Shown here piece after piece: positions 1 to 4,328 of a stretch of 5,062 nucleotides of DNA. The notes under the pieces are model-generated. The model made no database searches. It saw only the letters and a list, made by a program, of their open reading frames with translations, and was not told the DNA's origin. The stretch lies in assembly GCA_018064545.1 (NCBI GenBank), contig JAGHUY010000282.1, forward strand, positions 1 through 5,062, read 5' to 3'. The position numbers were made by a program, and so were the translations under genes. Positions within the stretch are counted from its first letter, which is position 1; each line of letters begins with the position of its first letter. This DNA comes from Candidatus Apopatosoma intestinale (lineage in GTDB: Bacteria; Bacillota; Clostridia; Oscillospirales; CAG-272).

Positions 1-126
1 CAGGTGATGGCGGAGTTCTGCGATCCGGACACGTTTCTCATCTATGCGGCGGTGCCGGGCGGGTATGAAACGTATCGTCTGAAAGAACTGCTACCGCACG
101 GGTTTTCGCCGAAGAATCTGAAATAA
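1..126 (+). CDS. C-terminal end of an unidentified protein (partial)
   Basis: The reading frame is open from the first base of the window and stops at TAA 124-126, giving the last 41 residues of a protein that starts outside the window. The tail contains FCDPDTFLIYAAVPGGYETY and ends in FSPKNLK. I do not recognise the family, and no catalytic or metal-binding motif is visible in so short a piece. It is taken as real because the codon use resembles that of its neighbours and a strong intrinsic terminator begins about ten bases after the stop. An in-frame ATG at codon 3 has no ribosome binding site that can be seen, so the piece is a fragment of a longer gene and not a small gene of its own. 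Confidence 0.7.
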   Translation, partial: QVMAEFCDPDTFLIYAAVPGGYETYRLKELLPHGFSPKNLK

Positions 127-135
127 TACAAATGT

Positions 136-172
136 AAAAAAACTCCTGTGCCGTTAGGCGCAGGGGTTTTTT
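136..172 (+). terminator. Intrinsic terminator after the partial gene
   Basis: The arms CTCCTGTGCC (143-152) and GGCGCAGGGG (157-166) pair with two G-T wobbles around a GTTA loop, and a run of six T follows. A run of seven A precedes the stem, so the element could also stop transcription arriving on the minus strand. It separates the partial gene from the next gene, which must therefore have its own promoter. I could not find a convincing -35/-10 pair for that gene between 173 and 232. Confidence 0.9.
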
Positions 173-243
173 AGGTATAAATAGAAACCGGACGGAATAG
201 ATATATACAAAATAACAGCCGCTCGGCGGCATGGAGGAATGTT

Positions 244-717
244 ATGTTTGTCTATTCTTTTCGGCTGTCTACCGTCAAGTTTATTGTGGTAGCCACCCTA
301 TCGGTTGCGGCACTTTTCTGCCTCGTGGCTTTTGTCCCGACCTATCCCGACGATAGTGCGGCAACGTCGGCCATCGTGTATTCCGGTGTGGAATCGGGCG
401 AGGATTGCGCGGAATTTGTCCGGCAGTTCGGCTGGGAGATCGGAGAGACTCCGGTGGAAGAGAAGAGCGTTACGGCTCCGGAGACATTTGACGAGACGTA
501 TGAAACTTACAATGAACTGCAAAAAAAACAGGGTTTGTCGCTGAACCGATATAAAGGAAAAGAGGTAACCCGTTATACGTATCGTATCACGAATTACCCC
601 GATTATGACGGAACGGTTTATGTCAATCTGTTGGTGTATAAAAACCGGGTGATCGGCGGTGACGTCGGCAGTGCGGAGGCCGGCGGTTTTATACACGGGT
701 TTGCCAAAGCGGAATAG
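244..717 (+). CDS. DUF4830-like membrane-anchored protein
   Basis: 157 residues. The start at 244 is supported by GGAGG at 233-237 with six bases of spacing. Residues 11-31 form one hydrophobic segment preceded by basic residues, so the protein is probably held in the membrane by its N-terminus with the rest outside the cell. The folded part (about 50-152) begins with a helix ending in FGWEIGETPVEE, continues through a charged helix YETYNELQKKQGLSLNRYKG, and finishes with beta-rich segments RYTYRITNYP, VNLLVYKNRVIGGDV and GGFIHGF. This pattern matches DUF4830 proteins of Clostridia as I remember them; their function is unknown. The gene is convergent with a BlaI-type repressor gene and ends exactly where that gene ends. 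Such proteins often sit near BlaI/M56-peptidase loci, which is recollection and not shown here. Confidence 0.85.
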   Translation: MFVYSFRLSTVKFIVVATLSVAALFCLVAFVPTYPDDSAATSAIVYSGVESGEDCAEFVRQFGWEIGETPVEEKSVTAPETFDETYETYNELQKKQGLSLNRYKGKEVTRYTYRITNYPDYDGTVYVNLLVYKNRVIGGDVGSAEAGGFIHGFAKAE

Positions 718-1113
718 TTATTTGTCAGCCTGATAACGCCGGAACTCGTTCCGACGGTCTTTCACCCATTTGACAAACGCATCCAGCGTCTCATCGGAGA
801 CCATACGGACGTCGTAATAGGTGGAGAAGAATTTGACAAAAGAATCGCCGAAATACCGTTTCATGAAATCCTTGGTCACAAATTCCAAATACTCGTTGTA
901 CTTGACAAGGGGATAATAGTATCTCATCTTGCCCTTTTTCTCGGAGTAGAGAAACCCTTTTTCATTCAGACGGTTGAGCATGGTGATGAGTGCCGGAACG
1001 GCCCAGCCGCGTTCTTTTCCGATCTCTTCCATGATCTGAGTCGTGGTGACGGGAGGCGTGCCGGTCCATACAACGCGCATCACGTCATATTCGGTTTCGG
1101 GAAGTTTTTTCAT
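718..1113 (-). CDS. BlaI/MecI/CopY-family transcriptional repressor
   Basis: 131 residues, a normal length for the family. The N-terminal half (about 3-70) is a winged-helix DNA-binding domain: LPETEYDVMRVVW opens it, TTTQIMEEIG and the stretch AVPALITMLNRLNEKGFL form the HTH and recognition helix, and KKGKMRYYYPLV is the wing. The C-terminal half (about 73-128) is helical and would be the dimerisation part. Family members repress beta-lactamase or copper genes and are inactivated either by a BlaR1/MecR1 membrane protease or by a metal. No such partner lies in this window, and no cysteine-rich CopY tail is present, so the inducer is unknown. The start is supported by AAGGAG nine bases upstream. 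A near-perfect promoter with an overlapping dyad lies upstream, which points to self-repression. It is not assigned to blaI itself because the target is unknown. Confidence 0.93.
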   Translation of the reverse strand: MKKLPETEYDVMRVVWTGTPPVTTTQIMEEIGKERGWAVPALITMLNRLNEKGFLYSEKKGKMRYYYPLVKYNEYLEFVTKDFMKRYFGDSFVKFFSTYYDVRMVSDETLDAFVKWVKDRRNEFRRYQADK

Positions 1114-1160
1114 ACGTTACTGCTCCTTTTGCCATCCACAATGTTGCTTAATCTTAAATT

Positions 1161-1189
1161 ATTATACGTGAGTATAAAACAAAAGTCAA
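1161..1189 (-). promoter_or_regulatory. Sigma-A promoter of the BlaI-family gene
   Basis: On the minus strand TTGACT (1189-1184) and TATAAT (1166-1161) are separated by 17 bases, which is close to the housekeeping consensus. The expected start of transcription near 1154 leaves a 5' leader of about 40 bases before the ATG at 1113. No other gene lies between the promoter and the coding region. Confidence 0.85.
1162..1177. promoter_or_regulatory. Candidate BlaI-type operator over the -10 box
   Basis: The dyad TTATAC-GTGA-GTATAA has six-base perfect arms and covers most of the -10 box plus the adjoining spacer of the repressor gene's promoter. BlaI/MecI dimers are known to bind AT-rich dyads of the TACA/TGTA type. 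The arms here (TATAC/GTATA) are of similar style but not the classical sequence. A position overlapping the -10 of the repressor's own gene is what autorepression would need. That this repressor binds here is inference. Confidence 0.6.
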
Positions 1190-1217
1190 TAGAATTGATC
1201 CATTTTTTGCAAAAACG

Positions 1218-1269
1218 ATGAAAAAAGGCTCTTTTTTTCGTGATTTCCCGAATAATGAGCCTTTTTCAT
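1218..1269. terminator. Terminator-like hairpin between divergent promoters
   Basis: ATGAAAAAAGGCTC (1218-1231) can pair with GAGCCTTTTTCAT (1257-1269), leaving one unpaired A. The 25-base loop has a further possible TTCG/CGAA pairing (1237-1240 with 1249-1252). The GGCTC/GAGCC stem is flanked by A and T runs on both sides, so it could act as an intrinsic terminator in either direction. It lies upstream of both divergent promoters and touches the -35 box at 1269. A role in insulating the two units is possible; a protein-binding role as DNA is the alternative. Confidence 0.5.
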
Positions 1270-1297
1270 TGACTTTTGAGGAAAAGAGCACTATAAT
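1269..1297 (+). promoter_or_regulatory. Sigma-A promoter of the small membrane peptide gene
   Basis: TTGACT (1269-1274) and TATAAT (1292-1297) are spaced by 17 bases. The expected transcription start near 1304 gives a leader of about 27 bases. The stretch ATTGACTTTTG at this -35 is identical to that at the -35 of the divergent repressor gene. The -10 lies inside a perfect dyad, CACTAT-A-ATAGTG (1289-1301), which is a plausible repressor site. Confidence 0.85.
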
Positions 1298-1330
1298 AGT
1301 GATGCTATGATACATATTGTGGAGGACGTT

Positions 1331-1426
1331 ATGAAATCAAATCTTTGGGTCAGAATCGCGGCGATCGCCTTGGCGGCATTGTTTGTATTGGGCTCCGCTC
1401 TCGTGATTTTCTATGCCATTCTATAA
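1331..1426 (+). CDS. Small single-span membrane protein, 31 residues
   Basis: The frame runs from ATG 1331 to TAA 1424-1426. It starts MKSNLWVRIAAIALAA and is hydrophobic from about residue 9 to the C-terminus (end AIL), with only K2 and R8 charged. That is the layout of a one-pass membrane peptide with a positive, cytoplasmic N-terminus. Three signals support translation: a near-consensus promoter at 1269-1297, GGAGG at 1321-1325 five bases before the ATG, and a strong terminator at 1438-1470. The gene is therefore a complete transcription unit. In size and layout it recalls short one-pass Firmicutes proteins such as Prli42, but I see no sequence match that would justify the name. Divergence from the BlaI-family gene suggests it may be a target of that repressor, which is inference. 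A type I toxin is an alternative, but no antisense RNA promoter was recognised. Confidence 0.8.
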   Translation: MKSNLWVRIAAIALAALFVLGSALVIFYAIL

Positions 1427-1437
1427 ATTAACCGGAT

Positions 1438-1470
1438 AAAAAATGAGCACCATCGGGTGCTCATTTTTTT
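1438..1470. terminator. Bidirectional intrinsic terminator
   Basis: TGAGCACC (1444-1451) and GGTGCTCA (1456-1463) pair perfectly around ATCG, with A and T runs that extend the stem and supply a T tract on both strands. On the plus strand it ends the small peptide gene, whose stop is at 1426. On the minus strand it ends spoIIID, and the spoIIID stop codon (1461-1463) lies within the stem. Confidence 0.95.
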
Positions 1471-1718
1471 GCTCTTTTTTCGTATTTTTCTTTGGTCGCC
1501 TGTCCGCCCCGCAGATGGCGTTCCGCTTTGTTCTGTGCCAGCACGGCACCGACCTCTCGGTACAGGGATGGCGAAATCCGGCGCAGACGTTCGCTTACGT
1601 CTTTATGTACGGTGGACTTGCTGATGCCGAAATGACCGGCTGTCGCGCGTACCGTGCTTCCCGTTTCCGCCATGTACTCGCCGAGCCTCAAAGCCCGTTC
1701 ATCGGGTTCCCAATCCAT
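1461..1718 (-). CDS. spoIIID: Sporulation transcription factor SpoIIID
   Basis: 85 residues, close to the 93 of Bacillus subtilis SpoIIID. This small DNA-binding protein acts in the mother cell during sporulation, where it both activates and represses sigma-E-dependent genes. The helix-turn-helix is clear at about residues 21-45 (TVRATAGHFGISKSTVHKDV), followed by the family signature SERL..I.P.L and the basic C-terminal segment HLRGGQATKEKYEK, which in the family helps contact DNA. The start at 1718 is preferred because GGGGAG lies seven bases upstream and because the homology begins here (MDWEPDERALRLGEYM). The frame is open upstream to 2126, but that extension is a translation of the repeat array and is not part of the protein. 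Transcription ends at the hairpin containing its stop codon. Confidence 0.97.
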   Translation of the reverse strand: MDWEPDERALRLGEYMAETGSTVRATAGHFGISKSTVHKDVSERLRRISPSLYREVGAVLAQNKAERHLRGGQATKEKYEKRAKK

Positions 1719-1748
1719 AACTAAACTCCCCTTTTTGTCTCTTTGCTC

Positions 1749-1777
1749 TATGTATATGCAGGGAAGTGCCGGATGAG
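1749..1777 (-). promoter_or_regulatory. Tentative sigma-E-type promoter of spoIIID
   Basis: On the minus strand TATACATA (1756-1749) resembles the sigma-E -10 (CATACANT), and CTCATCC (1777-1771) sits 14 bases upstream in the -35 position. The -35 is a poor match. In B. subtilis spoIIID is transcribed by sigma-E and activated by its own product. A GGACA core, as found in SpoIIID sites, occurs further upstream at about 1789-1793. No sigma-A promoter was seen here. The call rests mainly on position and known biology. Confidence 0.3.
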
Positions 1778-1914
1778 AATAAAAAAGATGTCCGTTTGCC
1801 GTGCACGAAAGCCCCCTCGGTCGAGATAAAAATGCGCAGGGTTGGCGTTCTTCGCCCCGAAGCTGTACGAGGGTACTGCGAGAGGGCGAAAGCGACGAGA
1901 GAAAAACGGAATAC

Positions 1915-1940
1915 AAAAAAACGAACCCCGACAGGGGTTC
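1915..1940 (-). terminator. Hairpin A of unit 1 as a minus-strand terminator
   Basis: Read on the minus strand, GAACCCC-TGTC-GGGGTTC is followed after one G by seven T, a good intrinsic terminator. It would stop transcripts coming from the ribosomal operon before they reach spoIIID. The equivalent hairpins in units 2 and 3 have weaker T tracts. Confidence 0.6.
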
Positions 1941-1949
1941 CTTCCTATG

Positions 1950-1978
1950 AAAAAGGGGGATTGCCAAAGCAATCCCCA
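1950..1978 (-). terminator. Hairpin B of unit 1 as a minus-strand terminator
   Basis: The nine-base-pair stem GGGGATTGC/GCAATCCCC with a four-base loop (TTTG on the minus strand) is followed by TTTTT on the minus strand. Together with hairpin A it forms a double stop upstream of spoIIID. Confidence 0.65.
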
Positions 1979-2014
1979 TCTTCATTTTTCCGTTTTTCGG
2001 TCTGCACTTTTTTA

Positions 2015-2268
2015 GCCGCGCAGGAAGTTCCCTCGGTCGAGATAAAAATGCGCAGACTTGGCGTTCTTCGCCCCGAAGCTGTACGAGGGTACTGCGAGAG
2101 GGCGAAAACGTCAAGAGAAAAAGCAATACAATTGAACGGGAAGCCCGCAGGGCTTCTTCCTTAAAAAATTACTTCGCGGACATAGAAAAATTCCCCTCTT
2201 TTGCAAAGTGGAAAGAGGGGAATCATTCTTATAAACACTTTTTCGCTTTTTCGGTCTGCACTTTTTTA
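2015..2268. repeat. Structured tandem repeat, unit 2 (254 bases)
   Basis: The core lies at 2015-2131. From AGTTCCCTCGG onward it differs from unit 3 by one base and one single-base gap over about 105 bases. A long internal stem pairs 2060-2073 with 2100-2112 and encloses a second hairpin, GCTGTAC-GAGG-GTACTGC (2078-2095), that has one T-T mismatch. Hairpin A is GAAGCCC/GGGCTTC (2140-2146 with 2150-2156). After the shared TTCGCGGACA segment comes hairpin B, TTCCCCTCTTT/AAAGAGGGGAA (2191-2201 with 2212-2222). The unit ends with CTTTTTCGGTCTGCACTTTT, then TTAGCC. Short plus-strand frames containing LRPEAVRGYCER run through this and the other copies, but they have no ribosome binding site and the differences between copies mostly change amino acids. 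Confidence 0.95.
2186..2222 (-). terminator. Hairpin B of unit 2 as a minus-strand terminator
   Basis: An eleven-base-pair stem with a ten-base loop is followed by five T on the minus strand. It has the same design as the corresponding hairpins of units 1 and 3, but with different arm sequences. Confidence 0.65.
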
Positions 2269-2523
2269 GCCGCGTGCGAAAGTTCCCTCGGTCGAGATAA
2301 AAATGCGCAGACTTGTCGTTCTTCGCCCCGAAGCTGTACGAGGGTACTGCGAGAGGGCGAAAACGTCAAGAGAAAAAGCGAATACAATAAAAACGGGAAA
2401 TCCGCAGGATTTCTTCCTTAAAATATCTTCTTCGCGGACACAGAAAAATCCCCCTCTTTCGATAGGTGAAAAGAGGGGGATAAATCTTATAAATATTTTG
2501 CTTTTTCGGTCTGCTCTTTTTTA
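2269..2523. repeat. Structured tandem repeat, unit 3 (255 bases), next to rplA
   Basis: The core lies at 2269-2387 with the same internal stem (2315-2328 with 2355-2367) and inner GTAC-GAGG-GTAC hairpin as unit 2. Its single substitution in the conserved part (TTGTCG for TTGGCG) falls at a position that is already unpaired in the stem. Hairpin A is GAAATCC/GGATTTC (2397-2403 with 2407-2413). Hairpin B is ATCCCCCTCTTT/AAAGAGGGGGAT (2448-2459 with 2470-2481). After the closing CTTTTTCGGTCTGCTCTTTT a fourth GCCG (2524-2527) begins where the next unit would, but the rplA stop codon follows only six bases later. The array therefore abuts the ribosomal operon. Confidence 0.95.
2443..2481 (-). terminator. 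Likely terminator of the ribosomal operon (hairpin B of unit 3)
   Basis: This is the first strong intrinsic terminator downstream of rplA. A twelve-base-pair stem is followed by five T on the minus strand, about 50 bases beyond the stop codon. It belongs to the repeat unit, so the operon appears to borrow its terminator from the array. Confidence 0.8.
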
Positions 2524-2533
2524 GCCGACCGAC

Positions 2534-3229
2534 TTAACCACCGAGTTTGGCGGAGTTGATCTTTACCCCGGGACCCATCGTGCTGGCGATGACGCAACTC
2601 TTAATGTACTGACCCTTAGCAGCGGCCGGACGGGCTTTGATGATGGCACCCATGAGGGTATCAAAGTTGTCAGCGAGTTTTTCGGGACCGAAAGAAGCTT
2701 TGCCGATCGGGCAGTGGATGATGTTGGTCTTATCGAGACGGTATTCGATCTTACCGGCTTTGGCATCGGTAACGGCCTTGGCTACGTCCATAGTGACGGT
2801 ACCGGCCTTGGGGTTCGGCATGAGTCCCTTAGGACCGAGCACTTTACCGAGACGACCGATGACGCCCATCATGTCGGGGGTAGCGATGACAACGTCGAAA
2901 TCAAACCAGTTTTCGGACGTGATCTTGGCGACCATATCTTCGGCACCGACGTAATCCGCGCCGGCCTCTTTGGCGGCATCGGCTTTTTCGCCTCTGGCGA
3001 ATACGAGAGTGCGGACGGTTTTACCGGTACCGTGAGGAAGAACGACGGCACCGCGAACCTGCTGATCTGCGTGACGGCTATCAACGCCGAGACGGATGTG
3101 CAGTTCGATGGTCTCATCAAATTTTGCCTTGGAAGTCTGGCAGACGAGGGAAATAGCCTCGGCACTGTCATAGAGTTTTGCTCTGTCGATCAGCTTTGCG
3201 CTGTCCTGATATTTTTTACCTTTGAACAT
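2534..3229 (-). CDS. rplA: 50S ribosomal protein L1
   Basis: 231 residues, the usual bacterial length. L1 binds the mobile L1 stalk of 23S rRNA, helps release deacylated tRNA from the E site, and in E. coli represses translation of its own operon. Domain I is formed by the N-terminus (from [16 protein letters not shown]) plus the C-terminal third. Domain II spans roughly residues 68-159. The conserved signature [20 protein letters not shown] lies at about 125-144, and the C-terminal IGKASF and TMGPGVKIN motifs are intact. The ATG at 3229 has AAGGAGG nine bases upstream. That site begins within the rplK stop codon (TAAGGAGG), and only 14 bases separate the two genes, so the two are probably translationally coupled. 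The last gene of its operon, it is followed almost at once by the repeat array. Confidence 0.98.
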   Translation of the reverse strand: MFKGKKYQDSAKLIDRAKLYDSAEAISLVCQTSKAKFDETIELHIRLGVDSRHADQQVRGAVVLPHGTGKTVRTLVFARGEKADAAKEAGADYVGAEDMVAKITSENWFDFDVVIATPDMMGVIGRLGKVLGPKGLMPNPKAGTVTMDVAKAVTDAKAGKIEYRLDKTNIIHCPIGKASFGPEKLADNFDTLMGAIIKARPAAAKGQYIKSCVIASTMGPGVKINSAKLGG

Positions 3230-3243
3230 TTCGACAACCCTCC

Positions 3244-3669
3244 TTAGTCCTCAACGGTGATGCCCATGCTACGGGCCGTGCCTGCGACCATGCTCATAGC
3301 GGCTTCGATAGAAGCGGCGTTCAGGTCGGGCATCTTGGTTTCTGCGATCTTGCGGACCTGCTCCTTGGTGATAGAAGCGACTTTGTTCTTGTTCGGAGCG
3401 GCGGAAGCAGTCTCGATACCGCAAGCCTTCTTGATCAGAACGGCTGCGGGAGGAGTCTTCGTGATGAAGGAGAACGAACGGTCAGAGAAGATCGTGATGA
3501 CGACAGGAATGATCAGACCCATGTCGTTCTTGGTGCGCTCGTTGAATTCCTTCGTGAAAGCGGCAATGTTTACACCGTGCTGACCCAGAGCCGGACCGAT
3601 AGGCGGCTGAGGAGTAGCTTTGCCTGCGGGAATCTGCAATTTAACAAATGCTGTAATCTTTTTTGCCAT
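3244..3669 (-). CDS. rplK: 50S ribosomal protein L11
   Basis: 141 residues, full length. L11 binds the GTPase-associated region of 23S rRNA, serves the elongation factors, and is needed for RelA activation in the stringent response. The N-terminal domain carries the proline-rich hinge motif [20 protein letters not shown] followed by [14 protein letters not shown] (about 13-46). The C-terminal rRNA-binding domain includes [18 protein letters not shown] and KMPDLNA, ending in [12 protein letters not shown]. The start has GGAGGTG six bases upstream. The 100-base gap before it, after nusG, contains two hairpins that may form an L1 feedback site. Confidence 0.98.
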   Translation of the reverse strand: MAKKITAFVKLQIPAGKATPQPPIGPALGQHGVNIAAFTKEFNERTKNDMGLIIPVVITIFSDRSFSFITKTPPAAVLIKKACGIETASAAPNKNKVASITKEQVRKIAETKMPDLNAASIEAAMSMVAGTARSMGITVED

Positions 3670-3675
3670 AATTTA

Positions 3676-3759
3676 CACCTCCAAATGTGGTAACCTTCGG
3701 GAGAATTCAAAAATTTTCTCCCTCCCACAAGCGCATAACTCTTGGCAATCGTTATACGC
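3676..3759 (-). promoter_or_regulatory. Structured nusG-rplK leader, candidate L1 binding site
   Basis: On the minus strand the first hairpin pairs GCGTATAAC (3759-3751) with GTTATGCGC (3739-3731), nine pairs with one wobble. The second pairs GTGG (3728-3725) with CCAC (3690-3687) and, inside it, GGGAGAA (3722-3716) with TTCTCCC (3705-3699). The internal loop is asymmetric, with two bases on one side and eight on the other. The structure ends just before the rplK ribosome binding site (3682-3676). Two helices split by an asymmetric loop upstream of rplK fit the known E. coli mechanism, in which L1 binds the L11-L1 message and blocks translation. Neither hairpin is followed by a T run, so they are not terminators. 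Confidence 0.6.
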
Positions 3760-3769
3760 CGAAAACGTG

Positions 3770-4288
3770 TCAGTCTTCAAGTTCGATGCTGGCGGTATCC
3801 AGTTCCACGGGCGTTTCTCTGCCGAAGACAGAGGCAAGCACGGTAACTTTTTTGCCGTCCGGGGAAATGCTTTCCACCTTGCCGACAAAACCGGCCATGG
3901 GACCGCTCTTGATTTTGACAGAATCTCCTGCGGAAAAGGCGGGCGCGGCGGCTCTCACCGAGATGCCGAGGTCGTCAACTTCTTTATCCGTCAGGGGGAC
4001 GGGGCGGGAACCGGGACCGACAAAGCCGGTAGCTCCCGTGATGTTTCTTACGACATGCCACGTTTCATCCGACATGATCATGCGAACGAAAACGTAACTG
4101 GGAAAGAGCTTGTTTTCTTTCTCTTTTCCGGATTCATCCACCACGATCTCCGTAGGAATGCGGACATCGGTGATGAGATGAGATATGCCGCGGTTTTCGA
4201 TGATCTTTTCCAGATTCGTCTTAACCTTGTTCTCGTAGCCGGAGTAGGTATGAACAATATACCATCTTGCTTCGGTCGATGTTTCCAT
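3770..4288 (-). CDS. nusG: Transcription elongation and termination factor NusG
   Basis: 172 residues. NusG binds the clamp of RNA polymerase, affects pausing and termination, and couples transcription to translation. The NGN domain covers about residues 6-105, with RWYIVHTYSGYENKV at its start and the core motif LFPSYVFVRM at 61-70, then WHVVRNITGATGFVG. The KOW domain covers about 118-170 (FSAGDSVKIKSGPMAGFVGK), ending in PVELDTASIEL. There is no inserted domain, so this is the ordinary housekeeping form and not a RfaH/LoaP-like paralogue. The ATG at 4288 has AGGAGG six bases upstream. A 40-base gap without a terminator links it to secE. Confidence 0.98.
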   Translation of the reverse strand: METSTEARWYIVHTYSGYENKVKTNLEKIIENRGISHLITDVRIPTEIVVDESGKEKENKLFPSYVFVRMIMSDETWHVVRNITGATGFVGPGSRPVPLTDKEVDDLGISVRAAAPAFSAGDSVKIKSGPMAGFVGKVESISPDGKKVTVLASVFGRETPVELDTASIELED

Positions 4289-4328
4289 AGTGCTCCTCCT
4301 CTTTCTGTATTTGCCTTGTCAGGCGAGA

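Larger units (their letters stand above)
1798..2014. repeat. Structured tandem repeat, unit 1 (217 bases, most diverged)
   Basis: This is the first of three head-to-tail units filling the spoIIID-rplA gap. The core (1798-1916) opens with GCCG, runs through CCCTCGGTCGAGATAAAAAT and TTCGCCCCGAAGCTGTACGA, and ends at AATACAA. It differs from the other two cores at a handful of positions, for example GGGTTGGCG where unit 2 has GACTTGGCG, and AGCGACGAG where the others have AACGTCAAG. Hairpin A is GAACCCC/GGGGTTC (1923-1929 with 1934-1940). Hairpin B is GGGGATTGC/GCAATCCCC (1956-1964 with 1969-1977). The segment TTCGCGGACA that separates the hairpins in units 2 and 3 is missing, which explains the shorter length. 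The unit closes with TTTTTCGGTCTGCACTTTTT. No protein is assigned to it. Confidence 0.93.

Noticed and set aside
1798..2523. CRISPR array
   Set aside because: The repeated unit is over 200 bases, the variable parts are hairpins and not spacers of even length, and no cas gene is present.
1798..2523. Insertion sequence or MITE
   Set aside because: I found no terminal inverted repeats, target duplications or transposase fragment; the units are tandem and share one orientation.
1831..2524. Plus-strand frames starting MRR and containing LRPEAVRGYCER in all three repeat copies, possibly a repeated small peptide
   Set aside because: There is no ribosome binding site before the ATG, the ends differ in length and sequence, and the differences between copies mostly change amino acids. 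The opposite strand is equally open. The similarity follows from DNA conservation of the repeat.
2714..3247. Long plus-strand frame opposite rplA
   Set aside because: It is a shadow of the well-supported rplA gene; it has no ribosome binding site and no recognisable family.
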